64,000 nucleotides of DNA, taken from the NCBI RefSeq assembly GCF_014467075.1, contig NZ_AP023027.1:1201001-1265000 (forward strand), read 5' to 3'. Positions 7,901-17,039 of the stretch are shown here, piece by piece (position 1 is the stretch's first letter; every line of letters begins with the position of its first letter). The position numbers and the translations under genes were made by a program. The notes beneath the pieces were generated by a model. The model was given only the letters and a program-made list of their open reading frames with translations, was not told where the DNA came from and made no database searches. The DNA is from Anaerostipes caccae L1-92. GTDB lineage: Bacteria; Bacillota; Clostridia; Lachnospirales; Lachnospiraceae.

Positions 7901-8904
7901 GAAAGACATGGTTAAAAAGAGCATCAGTGATGTGTATGGCTGCCCTTCTGGCAGCGACCGGAGTGCTTGCCTCCGGGTGTTCCGCGAAAAAACAGGATGA
8001 GCAGGTGGTGATCTATTCCAACGCAGACGACGAAGCCGTGGAGGCTATGAAAAAAGCGCTGGACGGAAACGGATACAAAGGGAAATATATTCTTCAGACG
8101 TTTGGAACCTCAGAACTGGGAGGAAAGCTGATCGCAGAGGGCAAAAATATAGAGGCCGATATGGTGACGATGAGCACCTTCTATATTGAGAGTGCCCAGA
8201 AGAAAAACAAGATGTTTGCGGATCTTGGTTTCGGCAGGAACTTAAAGAAAGAATCTGATTTTCAGAAGTATGAGTCACCAATCACGGCACAGGAAGGAAC
8301 ATTGATCCTGAACACGGAAGTAATGAAGGAGAAGAAACTTCCGAAACCGAAATCCATCAAAGACCTGGCAAAGCCCGTGTATAAAGGATCTATTTCCGTG
8401 ACGGATATCAAAGCATCTTCCACCGCATGGCTTTTGATACAGGGCCTTGTGTCTGAATATGGGGAGAAAGAAGCAAAAAGCATCCTCCACGACATTTACC
8501 AGAATGCAGGAGACCACATCGAAGATTCAGGCTCCGCTCCGATCAAGAAGGTCCGGGCAGGGGAAGTGGCCATTGGATTTGGTTTAAGACAGCAGGCGGT
8601 GGCAGACAAAAAGGACGGTCTTCCGATTGATTATGTAGACCCGAAAGAAGGAAACTTTTCTCTGACAGAGTGTGTTTCCGTAGTGGACAAAAAAGACAGC
8701 GGCAAGAAAAAGCTTGCCCTTGAGATGGCAGAATGCATCATCAAAAAGGGAAGAACAGACTTAATTAAGACGTATCCGATCCCGATTTATAACGGCGAGG
8801 ACGAATCGAGTGAAAACAAATCCGGAAACCCAAAAGTATTTAAAGAAAAACTGACTTTGGATCTTCTGGAAAAACATCAGGAATTATCAGAAAGCGCAAA
8901 ATAA
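7897..8904 (+). CDS. phnS: 2-Aminoethylphosphonate-binding lipoprotein
   Basis: A 335-residue extracellular solute-binding protein. A lipoprotein signal is clear: basic start MRKTWLKR, hydrophobic stretch, and lipobox LASGC with the modified Cys at about residue 28. The mature part has the type 2 periplasmic-binding-protein pattern of iron and phosphonate binders (VVIYSNADDEAVEAM, GTLILNTEVMKEKKLPKP). It captures the phosphonate outside the membrane and delivers it to the permease. It overlaps the permease gene by four bases and is followed by PhnW after 15 bases. Substrate is inferred from the operon. Confidence 0.85.
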   Translation: MRKTWLKRASVMCMAALLAATGVLASGCSAKKQDEQVVIYSNADDEAVEAMKKALDGNGYKGKYILQTFGTSELGGKLIAEGKNIEADMVTMSTFYIESAQKKNKMFADLGFGRNLKKESDFQKYESPITAQEGTLILNTEVMKEKKLPKPKSIKDLAKPVYKGSISVTDIKASSTAWLLIQGLVSEYGEKEAKSILHDIYQNAGDHIEDSGSAPIKKVRAGEVAIGFGLRQQAVADKKDGLPIDYVDPKEGNFSLTECVSVVDKKDSGKKKLALEMAECIIKKGRTDLIKTYPIPIYNGEDESSENKSGNPKVFKEKLTLDLLEKHQELSESAK

Positions 8905-8919
8905 GAGAAAGGTAGAAAG

Positions 8920-10017
8920 ATGAACCACTATAAGTTATTAACCCCCGGTCCGCTTACAACCACGGACACTGTAAAACAAGAGATGCTTTTTGATCACTGT
9001 ACCTGGGATGAAGATTATAAAAACATCACCCAGACGATAAGGAAACAGCTGCTTTCCCTTGCGCACGTGTCAGAGGACGACTATACGGCCGTCCTCATGC
9101 AGGGCAGTGGGACCTTCGGTGTAGAATCCGTGATCACCAGCGTGATAAATGAAAACGGAAAGCTTTTGATCATTGCTAACGGTGCATATGGGGAGCGTAT
9201 GGCGGACATTGCAGAGCATGCGGGGATACCTTATGAAATTTATCGGGAAGATTATAGAAAGGTTCCCCAGGCAGCAGTTGTTGAAAAGATACTGAGAGAA
9301 GATCCTGCAATCACTCATGCGGCTATGGTGCACAGTGAGACGACTTCCGGCATTCTCAATGATATTGAGGCCATTGCTTCTGTGGTGAAGGAATACAATA
9401 AGACGTTAATCGTCGATGCTATGAGCAGTTTTGGAGGCGTGGACATTGAAGTCGGACAATTAGGCATTGATTTTCTCATAAGCAGCGCAAATAAATGTAT
9501 TCAGGGTGTTCCGGGCTTTTCTTTTATCATCGCCGATAAAAAGAAGCTGTCAGACAGTAAAGGAAACGCCAGAAGCCTGTCCCTGGACTTATATGACCAG
9601 TGGGAAACGATGGAGAAGGACGGAAAATGGAGATTTACCTCCCCTACTCATACGGTCCTTGCCTTTGCAAAAGCGCTTAAAGAACTGGAAGCAGAAGGCG
9701 GAATTGCAAAAAGGGCGGCCCGCTACCGGGAAAACAACCGCATTTTGATCGAACGGTTTCAGTCTATGGGTATGCAGCCTTATATTGACGGCGCTCATCA
9801 GGGACCGGTCATCACTACGTTTTTGTATCCGGCAGATACAGATTTTACGTTCAGTGAGATGTATCATTATATCAAAGAGCGCGGGTATGCGATCTATCCG
9901 GGGAAGGTGACGGAAGCCGAGACATTCCGCATCGGCACCATTGGAGAAATATATCCTGAGGATATTGAGAAACTCTCAGAAATCATGGAGCAATTTTTAA
10001 AGGAGAAGGAACAATGA
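8920..10017 (+). CDS. phnW: 2-Aminoethylphosphonate:pyruvate transaminase
   Basis: A 365-residue fold-type I pyridoxal-phosphate aminotransferase of the PhnW family. It moves the amino group of 2-aminoethylphosphonate to pyruvate, giving phosphonoacetaldehyde and alanine. LLTPGPLTTT at the N-terminus is typical, MQGSGTFGVES forms part of the cofactor pocket, VDAMSSFGG contains the pyridine-binding Asp, and SSANKCIQG holds the Schiff-base Lys at residue 192. It overlaps phnX by four bases, so the product is handed to the next enzyme of the same operon. Confidence 0.93.
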   Translation: MNHYKLLTPGPLTTTDTVKQEMLFDHCTWDEDYKNITQTIRKQLLSLAHVSEDDYTAVLMQGSGTFGVESVITSVINENGKLLIIANGAYGERMADIAEHAGIPYEIYREDYRKVPQAAVVEKILREDPAITHAAMVHSETTSGILNDIEAIASVVKEYNKTLIVDAMSSFGGVDIEVGQLGIDFLISSANKCIQGVPGFSFIIADKKKLSDSKGNARSLSLDLYDQWETMEKDGKWRFTSPTHTVLAFAKALKELEAEGGIAKRAARYRENNRILIERFQSMGMQPYIDGAHQGPVITTFLYPADTDFTFSEMYHYIKERGYAIYPGKVTEAETFRIGTIGEIYPEDIEKLSEIMEQFLKEKEQ

Positions 10018-10799
10018 GCAGATGTATAGAAGCAGTTATCTTTGACTGGGCAGGAACTACGGTAGATTACGGATGTTTTGCACCGGTGCAGGCTTTCGTG
10101 GAAGTATTTAAACATTTTGGAATCGAGCCGACCATGGATGAGGTGAGAGAACCTATGGGAATGCTGAAGATCGATCACATCAGGACGATGCTTTCCATGC
10201 CGCGGATTCATGACTTGTGGGTGAAGGAACATGGAACGGAACCTTCCGAGGATCACGTGCTTCAGATGTATGATTTATTTGAATCCAAACTCATGAGTAT
10301 TTTAGACCAGTTTACAACACTCAAGCCGTATGTGCCGGAAACGGTGGAGTTTCTCAGGGAGAAGAACATTAAGATCGGCTCCACGACCGGCTATACGGAT
10401 GCTATGATGGAAGTCGTGACGAAAGGTGCAAAGGAACAGGGATATGAGCCTGACGCATGGTTTTCACCGGATTCCACAGAAGGAATCGGGCGGCCTTATC
10501 CATATATGATATTTAAAAATCTGGAAGCTTTGAAGGTTTCCACGGTAAAAAATGTGGTGAAGATCGGAGATACGGTTTCTGACATCAAAGAGGCACGGCA
10601 TGCGGGTGTCATTTCTGTGGGTGTGGTGGAAGGAAGCTCAGAGATGGGACTGACCAAAGAGGAATACGAAAATATGACAGATTCACAGAAGGAAACTGTG
10701 TGCAGAAAAGTAAAGGAAACCTTTAAAAATGCCGGTGCCCATTATGTAATACAAAATTTGTCCGGATTAGAGGAGCTGCTGAAAAAACTGACTCAATAA
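10014..10799 (+). CDS. phnX: Phosphonoacetaldehyde hydrolase (phosphonatase)
   Basis: A 261-residue HAD-superfamily enzyme that cleaves the C-P bond of phosphonoacetaldehyde to acetaldehyde and phosphate. The nucleophilic Asp is residue 11 in VIFDWAGTTVD; the cap-domain Lys that forms the Schiff base is residue 52 in GMLKIDHI, as in characterised phosphonatases; KIGDTVSDIKEAR carries the magnesium-binding acids. The four-base overlap with phnW and the terminator after it make it the last gene of the operon. The pathway releases usable phosphate and leaves alanine and acetaldehyde. Confidence 0.94.
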   Translation: MSRCIEAVIFDWAGTTVDYGCFAPVQAFVEVFKHFGIEPTMDEVREPMGMLKIDHIRTMLSMPRIHDLWVKEHGTEPSEDHVLQMYDLFESKLMSILDQFTTLKPYVPETVEFLREKNIKIGSTTGYTDAMMEVVTKGAKEQGYEPDAWFSPDSTEGIGRPYPYMIFKNLEALKVSTVKNVVKIGDTVSDIKEARHAGVISVGVVEGSSEMGLTKEEYENMTDSQKETVCRKVKETFKNAGAHYVIQNLSGLEELLKKLTQ

Positions 10800-10848
10800 A
10801 GGTCTTTATGTTTTCGATAAGATTGCATATAATATAGAAATATGAAAT

Positions 10849-10887
10849 AATAAGTCATATCATTTAAGATATGGCTTATTTAGTTTT
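10849..10887 (+). terminator. Terminator of the phosphonate operon
   Basis: A 13-bp stem (AATAAGTCATATC with GATATGGCTTATT, one wobble) and ATTTAA loop, followed by a T-rich TAGTTTT. An ATG at 10871 lies in its 3' arm and is not the start of the next gene. Confidence 0.7.
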
Positions 10888-10915
10888 AACAAAAAGCAAT
10901 AAAGGAGTGGGATAT

Positions 10916-11701
10916 ATGGAAGCTTTAAAGTGGGCGGCCGGAGGTACGGGATTTACATTTTTGATGACAGCTCTCGGCGCAGCCACTGTTTTTTTCTTAA
11001 AGAAAGACGTGCAGGAAAATATGCAGAGGGTCTTTTTGGGATTTGCCGCAGGTGTCATGATCGCAGCGTCTGTATGGTCCCTTCTCATCCCTGCTATCGA
11101 AGAGGCAGAAGCCAATGGGCAGATCGGCTGGATACCGGCTGCCGGAGGCTTTATCCTCGGAGGAGTCTTCCTTCTTTTGATGGACCGGCTGATGCCGCAT
11201 CTGCATCTGGGGGAGAAACATCCGGAGGGACTTTCTTCCTCGTTTAAAAGGACGACTCTGCTCGTCCTCGCCGTTACCTTACACAACATTCCGGAGGGAA
11301 TGGCCGTGGGTGTAGCTTTCGCCGTGGCGAGCGGGCACGGAGGCGTGGGATTCAGCGGTGCTGTCGCCCTGGCCATCGGGATCGGGATTCAGAATTTTCC
11401 GGAAGGGGCGGCAATTTCTCTTCCGCTGAGGAGAGAAGGCTTATCCAAAGGAAAGGCATTTGTGTTCGGGGCACTGTCCGGCGCGGTGGAATTTGTGTTC
11501 GGTGTGCTGGCCGTGCTGGCGGCAGAAGGACTTGGAACTTATATGCCGTGGCTTTTGTCTTTTGCCGCAGGAGCTATGATTTATGTAGTAGTGGAAGAAC
11601 TCATCCCTGAGGCACATCTTGGGGAACACTCTCACACCGGAACCCTGGGTGTCATGGTTGGATTCCTGATCATGATGGTACTGGATGTAGCCTTGGGATA
11701 G
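10916..11701 (+). CDS. ZIP family metal transporter
   Basis: A 261-residue membrane protein with about eight helices that likely imports zinc or another divalent metal. The two metal-site helices are clear: HNIPEGMAVGVAFA and QNFPEGAAISLPL. Between helices 3 and 4 is a His-containing loop, MPHLHLGEKH. The start at 10916 has AAAGGAG nine bases upstream; the in-frame ATG at 10871 lies within the preceding terminator. A shared terminator follows, against the minus-strand HD gene. ZIP proteins of this bacterial type can have broad metal specificity, so zinc is an inference. Confidence 0.88.
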   Translation: MEALKWAAGGTGFTFLMTALGAATVFFLKKDVQENMQRVFLGFAAGVMIAASVWSLLIPAIEEAEANGQIGWIPAAGGFILGGVFLLLMDRLMPHLHLGEKHPEGLSSSFKRTTLLVLAVTLHNIPEGMAVGVAFAVASGHGGVGFSGAVALAIGIGIQNFPEGAAISLPLRREGLSKGKAFVFGALSGAVEFVFGVLAVLAAEGLGTYMPWLLSFAAGAMIYVVVEELIPEAHLGEHSHTGTLGVMVGFLIMMVLDVALG

Positions 11702-11741
11702 CTGGAGCACAGCTGCTTTGGGGTTCGGCTCAGAGAGCGAA

Positions 11742-11777
11742 AACAGGCGTGAAATATTTATCTCACGCCTGTTTTTT
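11742..11777. terminator. Convergent terminator, overlaps end of HD gene
   Basis: A perfect 11-bp stem AACAGGCGTGA/TCACGCCTGTT is followed on the plus strand by TTTTTT. The minus-strand gene ends inside the hairpin loop, so the same structure can end both transcripts. Confidence 0.8.
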
Positions 11778-12339
11778 CATTCTCTATATCAATATCAATG
11801 GTGTCTTTAAACACCTGTTCAACCAGACAGCAGTACTCGTTGTATTCATGGTAATCAGAAAACTCTTTAAAACACTCGATCATGCTTTTGTAATACCAGC
11901 CCTGCATATTCTTATCTTTCATATTAAAACGCTGCCACAGCTCGTCTCCAAGGAGTTTGTAGTCCCTGGCCAGAGAACGGACGTTGGCTAGCTTGTCCCC
12001 AAGGGCAATGACTTTGGCAGGACGTTTTGCACGGTGTTTTAAAAAATCCACTGTATGACGTTTTCTCTCAATCCAGGATCTGCTCTTATCTTCACTTTCC
12101 ATCAGAACATAATCCGCTACTTTATCCCCAAATTCCCTCCGTATATCCTCGCCGGTCACATCTCTGCAGTCTTCGATGACATCGTGGAGGACCGCAGCGC
12201 ACATCATCTCTTCATCCGGCGTGATGCCGGCAACGATCGAGGCGACTTCCAGGGGATGGATCATAAATGGGATATCGGTTCCCTTTCGCTTCTGGCCGGA
12301 ATGGGCTTTCGCTGCAAAGATAATTGCTTTCTCAAACAT
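11758..12339 (-). CDS. Small HD-domain (p)ppGpp hydrolase-like protein
   Basis: A 193-residue single-domain HD protein resembling the hydrolase domain of RelA/SpoT and the stand-alone MESH1 enzymes. Motifs: FAAKAHSGQKRKGTDIPFMIHP (first metal His, then HP), AAVLHDVIED (HD with the ED pair) and VIALGDKLANVRSL (distal Asp). No synthetase, TGS or ACT domain is present. It probably removes pyrophosphate from ppGpp or a related nucleotide. GGAGAAACCC precedes the ATG at 12339, which is preferred over an upstream in-frame codon at 12387 lacking a ribosome site. Substrate is inferred; it could act on another nucleotide. Confidence 0.8.
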   Translation of the reverse strand: MFEKAIIFAAKAHSGQKRKGTDIPFMIHPLEVASIVAGITPDEEMMCAAVLHDVIEDCRDVTGEDIRREFGDKVADYVLMESEDKSRSWIERKRHTVDFLKHRAKRPAKVIALGDKLANVRSLARDYKLLGDELWQRFNMKDKNMQGWYYKSMIECFKEFSDYHEYNEYCCLVEQVFKDTIDIDIENEKTGVR

Positions 12340-12445
12340 GGGTTTCTCCTTTTTTGCGGATGTTTTTACATACTTATCATAAATCATTTTTAAGATGCGG
12401 TCAATGAAGGAATTCTCTGCTTTGATGCTTTAAAGTGACGATGTG

Positions 12446-12474
12446 TTGACTTTTCCCCATAGCCACGGTAAAAT
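12446..12474 (+). promoter_or_regulatory. Sigma-A promoter of tyrA-aroA
   Basis: TTGACT (12446-12451), 17-base spacer, TAAAAT (12469-12474). Confidence 0.7.
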
Positions 12475-12509
12475 GAACCATATCAATCAACACAAGGAGA
12501 GCGATCTAT

Positions 12510-13619
12510 ATGTCAACAGAGACGAATTTTACAATAGGATTTATTGGGCTTGGACTCATCGGAGGGTCCATTGCCAAAAATGTACGACGAGTATTTCCGA
12601 ACTATACGGTGATCGGATATGACACAGATAAAGAAGCCCTGAAAAAGGCTGTGGAGGAAGGAGTTCTGGACCGCCCGGCGGCGGAACTTAACAGTGGTTT
12701 CTCTGAATGCAGCTATATTTTTCTGTGCGCACCGGTACAGCATAATCTCCAGTTTTTAGAACAGCTGAAGCCATATCTGAAAGAGGGATGCATTGTGACG
12801 GATGTGGGAAGCGTAAAAGGCGGGATTCATAAAAAAGTAAAAGATCTGGACATGGAAACCTGCTTTATCGGAGGACATCCCATGGTTGGTTCAGAAAAAG
12901 CCGGATTTTCTTACAGCTCTGACCGTTTGATTGAAAATGCCTATTATTTTATTACGCCTACAGAAAAAGTAAATACCGAGAAGGTGAAAGAATTTACATC
13001 TTTTATAGAAGAACTGGGTGCATTGACGATCCTGCTGGATGCAAAGCGCCACGACGCTTTTACTGCCGCGATCAGCCATGTTCCGCATATTATGGCGGCA
13101 GAACTGGTACATACGGTGAGAAATATGGACACCGAAGACGGCATCTTAAAACAGCTGGCAGCCGGCGGGTTTAAAGATATCACAAGGATTGCATCATCCT
13201 CTCCTGTAGTCTGGGAACAGATCAGTCTTTCCAATAAGGAAAATATAAAAGAGCTTCTAGTGCAGATCAAAGACAGTATTTCCGAAATGATCCATGCGCT
13301 GGACAGAGACGACCACAGTTATCTGAACGAGTATTTTAAAGAGGCAGGAGAGTACCGGGAGACCGTTCCGGACAGTGCTGTGGGACTGATGGAAAAATCT
13401 TATGAGATATTTGTAGATATTCCGGATGAGCCGGGAACCTTGTCTACGACTACGACTTTGCTGGCGCTTAATAATATCAGTATTAAAAATATCGGAATCA
13501 TCCATAACCGGGAGTTTGAAGAGGGTGTCTTAAAGATTATGCTCTACGATGATGTCTCTGCCAAACGCGCCAGAGAGATACTGCAGGATAAAAATTACAG
13601 TGTATATGAAAGGAACTAG
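12510..13619 (+). CDS. tyrA: Prephenate dehydrogenase with ACT domain
   Basis: A 369-residue cytosolic enzyme that oxidises and decarboxylates prephenate to 4-hydroxyphenylpyruvate for tyrosine. The N-terminal Rossmann domain has GFIGLGLIGGSIAKN; IGGHPMVGSEKAGF is the conserved substrate-site segment, and the helical dimerisation domain contains AAISHVPHIMA. Residues from about 297 form an ACT domain (FVDIPDEPGTLSTTTTLL), the likely tyrosine feedback site. ACAAGGAGAG precedes the ATG. It is two bases upstream of aroA, giving a compact aromatic amino-acid operon. Confidence 0.93.
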   Translation: MSTETNFTIGFIGLGLIGGSIAKNVRRVFPNYTVIGYDTDKEALKKAVEEGVLDRPAAELNSGFSECSYIFLCAPVQHNLQFLEQLKPYLKEGCIVTDVGSVKGGIHKKVKDLDMETCFIGGHPMVGSEKAGFSYSSDRLIENAYYFITPTEKVNTEKVKEFTSFIEELGALTILLDAKRHDAFTAAISHVPHIMAAELVHTVRNMDTEDGILKQLAAGGFKDITRIASSSPVVWEQISLSNKENIKELLVQIKDSISEMIHALDRDDHSYLNEYFKEAGEYRETVPDSAVGLMEKSYEIFVDIPDEPGTLSTTTTLLALNNISIKNIGIIHNREFEEGVLKIMLYDDVSAKRAREILQDKNYSVYERN

Positions 13620-13621
13620 AA

Positions 13622-14902
13622 ATGAAACTTAAGAAAGTAGAAGGACTAAAAGGCACGATATCCATACCGGGAGATAAATCCATCAGCCACAGGGCAGTCA
13701 TGTTCGGGTCTCTGGCAAAGGGAACGACACATATCACAAACTTTTTATCCGGTGCGGACTGCCTGGCTACCATAGACTGTTTCCGGGCAATGGGAGTCAG
13801 GATAGAACAGGAAGGCACAGTGGTTACGGTACACGGCAACGGCCTCCGTGGACTTAAAAAACCTGAGAAACAGCTGGATGTGGGAAACAGCGGGACGACC
13901 ACCCGGCTGATCTCCGGGATTCTGAGCGGACAGGATTTTGAAGTCACACTTTCAGGCGATGCATCTTTAAACAAACGCCCCATGGGGCGCATCATGAAGC
14001 CGCTCTCCATGATGGGAGCGGAGATTGAGAGTGTCAATGGAGACGGATGTGCTCCGCTTAAAATAACCGGAAAACCATTGAAGGCAGTCCGCTATGAATC
14101 GCCGGTGGCCTCCGCACAGGTAAAATCCGCAGTTCTTCTTGCGGGACTCTATGCGGACGGCAGAACGAGTGTCACAGAGCCTGCGCTGTCCAGGAACCAT
14201 ACGGAACTGATGCTTAAGTCTTTCGGAGTTCAGGTATTGTCGGAGGGTACAACGGCATCCGTGATGCCGCCAAAAGAGATGACGGCCACGGACATTGCAG
14301 TGCCGGGGGATATTTCATCTGCAGCGTTTTTCATTGCCGCGGGACTTGTGACTCCGGATTCCTGTATTACCTTGAAACAGGTCGGCATTAACCCGACCAG
14401 GAACGGCATCATCAAAGTCTGTGAAGCTATGGGGGCAGATCTTACGATGTCCAATGTAAAAGACGATAACGGAGAACCGACGGCAGATATTACAGTAAAA
14501 ACAAGCAGGCTGAAAGGCACGGAGATCGGCGGAGAGCTGATTCCCACACTGATTGATGAGATCCCTGTCATTGCGCTGATGGCGGCATTTGCAGAGGGCG
14601 AGACCGTGATTAAAAATGCGGCAGAACTAAAAGTGAAGGAATCCAATAGAATTGATCTGACTGTAGACAATCTGGTAAAAATGGGAGCAGACGCCGAGGC
14701 AACCGACGACGGAATGATCATCCGCGGCGGAAATCCGCTGAGAGGAGCGACTATTCACTGCAAGTATGACCACCGGATTGCCATGACATTTTCTGTCGCA
14801 GGGATCAATGCACAGGGAACAACGGTCATTGAGGATGCAGAGTGTGTGGACGTGTCATATCCAAACTTCTACGAGCAGTTACAGATGCTCGCCGGACAAT
14901 AG
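13622..14902 (+). CDS. aroA: 3-Phosphoshikimate 1-carboxyvinyltransferase (EPSP synthase)
   Basis: A 426-residue enzyme joining shikimate 3-phosphate and phosphoenolpyruvate. The N-terminal GDKSISHRAVMFG carries the substrate-binding Lys and Ser; LDVGNSGTTTRLISG is the phosphoenolpyruvate loop in the form seen in Bacillus-like enzymes rather than the E. coli GNAGTAMRPL form; KSAVLLAGLYADG, RNHTELMLKSFG and the late LKVKESNRI and YDHRIAMTF complete the family set. It follows tyrA by two bases. The loop variant suggests the class II type, which is an inference from motif form only. Confidence 0.94.
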   Translation: MKLKKVEGLKGTISIPGDKSISHRAVMFGSLAKGTTHITNFLSGADCLATIDCFRAMGVRIEQEGTVVTVHGNGLRGLKKPEKQLDVGNSGTTTRLISGILSGQDFEVTLSGDASLNKRPMGRIMKPLSMMGAEIESVNGDGCAPLKITGKPLKAVRYESPVASAQVKSAVLLAGLYADGRTSVTEPALSRNHTELMLKSFGVQVLSEGTTASVMPPKEMTATDIAVPGDISSAAFFIAAGLVTPDSCITLKQVGINPTRNGIIKVCEAMGADLTMSNVKDDNGEPTADITVKTSRLKGTEIGGELIPTLIDEIPVIALMAAFAEGETVIKNAAELKVKESNRIDLTVDNLVKMGADAEATDDGMIIRGGNPLRGATIHCKYDHRIAMTFSVAGINAQGTTVIEDAECVDVSYPNFYEQLQMLAGQ

Positions 14903-14912
14903 GATTCTTCCA

Positions 14913-14941
14913 TTGACAAGCTGGAAAATTCTTCATACAAT
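14913..14941 (+). promoter_or_regulatory. Sigma-A promoter of the glycosidase-like gene
   Basis: TTGACA (14913-14918), 17-base spacer, TACAAT (14936-14941), starting 11 bases after the aroA stop. Confidence 0.75.
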
Positions 14942-15002
14942 GGAGACAGCAGTGACAGAAAATTGACAGAATCAGATAGTGGGAAGGGAAGGATCGAAGA
15001 GT

Positions 15003-16304
15003 ATGAAAGAATCAAGGGTGAAGATCCTGCGTCTGACAGCGTGGCTGGTTGCCAGTGCCATGTTTGTCAGTTTAAGCAGTGAGGCAGTGGTGCGGGCTGC
15101 CCAGAGAAGAAATCAGATCGCAAAGGTACAGCCAAAGACCGCTGTGACAGAGACAGAACAGAAGGCAAAGACAACAAAAGCATCAGAAGAATATAAGGCT
15201 TTTTGGTTTTCATTCTATGATTATGATGAATATCGTGACGCCTATAAAAAGAATAACGCATCCAATTTTAAAAAGTATTTTACAAAAGTTGTAAACAAGG
15301 GAAAGAGCCTTGGCATGAACCGTGTAATCGTGCAGGTAAGGCCGTTCGGTGATGCTATTTATAAGTCCAAGTACTTTCCCTGGTCCAAATATATCTCAGG
15401 GAAACAGGGCAGAAGCCCGGGATATGATCCGCTGAAGATCATGGTATCTGTGGCACATTCCAAAGGAATGGCGATTGAGGCATGGGTGAATCCTTACAGG
15501 GTGACCAAGGGCAGCACCAGCTATAAAAAGCTGTCAAAGAACAACCCGGCCAGAAAGTGGAATGCAAAGAAATCTACAAGGAGGAATGTACTTTCCTACG
15601 GGGGAAGTCTTTATTACAACCCATCCAAAAAGGCCGTACAAAACCTGATCGTGAACGGGGCAAAGGAGATTGTCCAGAAGTACGATGTGGATGGAATCCA
15701 TATGGATGACTATTTCTATCCGAGTTTTTCAAAGAAGAATGTCAAGAAAGCATTCGATGCCAAAGAATACAACAAATCTTCCTACAAAAAGAAGAAAAAA
15801 AGCATTTATACATACCGAAGGGCTCAGGTAAATAACCTGGTCAAGAGGATGAAAAAGACGATCAAAAGTGTGGACCCGAACGTGACCTTCGGCATCAGTC
15901 CGGCAGGAAACATTGACAATCTGACCAGCAAGTATTCTTACTATGTAGATATTCATAAATGGCTGAACTCCACGGCTTATGTGGATTATATCTGTCCTCA
16001 GATCTACTGGGGATTCAAACATCCGACGGCTGCATTTGACAAAGTGACGAGACGATGGGTGAAGGCTGCAAGGAAGAAAAAAGTGAAGCTCTATATTGGG
16101 ATCGGAGTCTACCGGGCAGGACACAATGCTGGACAGAACCGGGCAGAGAGAAAAGAATGGAAGAGTGACACGAAGGTGCTGAAAAAACAGGTACAGTATG
16201 GCCGCAAGTACAAAGTGGACGGATTTGCATTCTTTGACTATCAGGACCTTAAAAGCAAGACCAGCAGGAAAGCAGTAAACCAGCTGAAGACAGTTTTAAA
16301 GTAA
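15003..16304 (+). CDS. Secreted GHL10-type glycoside hydrolase-like protein (YddW family)
   Basis: A 433-residue exported protein. A signal peptide is visible at about residues 1-28 (basic start, then LTAWLVASAMFVSLSSEAVV). The remainder matches the YddW/GHL10 barrel family: WFSFYDYDEY, RVIVQVRPFGDAIYKSKYFPW, GMAIEAWVNPYR, DVDGIHMDDYFYP (acidic active-site candidates) and DYICPQIYWGF. The family is linked to cleavage of the glycan part of denuded peptidoglycan; this member is unusually rich in lysine (several KKK runs), fitting attachment to the acidic cell wall. The ATG at 15003 is preferred to a GTG at 14979 because GGGAAGG lies at proper spacing. It has its own promoter and terminator. Confidence 0.82.
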   Translation: MKESRVKILRLTAWLVASAMFVSLSSEAVVRAAQRRNQIAKVQPKTAVTETEQKAKTTKASEEYKAFWFSFYDYDEYRDAYKKNNASNFKKYFTKVVNKGKSLGMNRVIVQVRPFGDAIYKSKYFPWSKYISGKQGRSPGYDPLKIMVSVAHSKGMAIEAWVNPYRVTKGSTSYKKLSKNNPARKWNAKKSTRRNVLSYGGSLYYNPSKKAVQNLIVNGAKEIVQKYDVDGIHMDDYFYPSFSKKNVKKAFDAKEYNKSSYKKKKKSIYTYRRAQVNNLVKRMKKTIKSVDPNVTFGISPAGNIDNLTSKYSYYVDIHKWLNSTAYVDYICPQIYWGFKHPTAAFDKVTRRWVKAARKKKVKLYIGIGVYRAGHNAGQNRAERKEWKSDTKVLKKQVQYGRKYKVDGFAFFDYQDLKSKTSRKAVNQLKTVLK

Positions 16305-16314
16305 AGAAAAATTT

Positions 16315-16359
16315 AAAGAGATTATTCAGAAATATAGAATTCTGAATAATCTCTTTTTT
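16315..16359 (+). terminator. Long-stem terminator
   Basis: A perfect 17-bp stem from AAAGAGATTATTCAGAA to its complement around an 8-base loop, ending in a T run. Confidence 0.9.
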
Positions 16360-16430
16360 GTTTCATAGGAAAGTTCTATGACCTTCCTTATGAAATAAAA
16401 ACACTCCGCGACCGGTCTTTCTTACAGAGA

Positions 16431-17039
16431 TCAGAGGTGCTGCTTTTTCTGCCTTTTGGAAATAACAGAATCAATGAGACCATATTTCAGTGCTTCTTCG
16501 GCACTCATAAAATGATCCCTGTCAGTATCTCTTTCAATTTCTTCGATGCTGCGCCCTGTATTTTCAGCTAATATTCTGTTTAATCTTTGTTTGTTCTTTT
16601 GCATATAATCAGACATTATTTTTATATCGCTGGCTGGTCCCTGGATACCATTGCCATGTATAGCCGGCTGATGTATCATAATTTCAGCATTGGGCAACGC
16701 CATTCGCTTGCCCTGTGTGCCTCCGGCTAATAAAAACGCTCCAAAACTTGCAGCTAAACCAACGCATATTGTGGCAACATCACATTGAATATATTTCATA
16801 GTGTCATAGATTGCAAAGCCGGCAGTTACGGAACCTCCCGGACTGTTAATATAGAGCTGAATATCTCTGCCTGGGTCCTGGGCTTCCAGAAAGAGCATTT
16901 GTGCTACAATTAAACTGGCAGAAATATCACTTACCTCTTCACCCAGAAAAATAATTCTGTCTGACAGCAAACGTGAGAAAATATCATAGCTTCGTTCTCC
17001 CTGGTTCGTTTGCTCAATGACATAAGGAATTGTACTCAT
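16431..17039 (-). CDS. clpP: ClpP-type serine protease, solitary copy
   Basis: A 202-residue ClpP with an intact triad: Ser98 in GLAASFG, His123 in MIHQP and Asp171 in [10 protein letters not shown]. It should assemble as a tetradecamer working with a Clp ATPase. The Ser motif has Phe where most ClpP have Met (GMAASMG), and the C-terminal tail SKRQKKQHL is short. No clpX or other ATPase is nearby; instead it shares a four-base ATGA overlap with an upstream AraC-type gene. This arrangement suggests a second, inducible ClpP rather than the housekeeping one, which is an inference from context. Confidence 0.88.
   Translation of the reverse strand: MSTIPYVIEQTNQGERSYDIFSRLLSDRIIFLGEEVSDISASLIVAQMLFLEAQDPGRDIQLYINSPGGSVTAGFAIYDTMKYIQCDVATICVGLAASFGAFLLAGGTQGKRMALPNAEIMIHQPAIHGNGIQGPASDIKIMSDYMQKNKQRLNRILAENTGRSIEEIERDTDRDHFMSAEEALKYGLIDSVISKRQKKQHL

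Noticed and set aside
10871..10915. N-terminal extension of the ZIP transporter
   Set aside because: It starts in the 3' arm of a transcription terminator; AAAGGAG fits 10916.
11749..12393. Plus-strand ORFs opposite the HD hydrolase gene
   Set aside because: They are shadows of a clear minus-strand gene with catalytic motifs.
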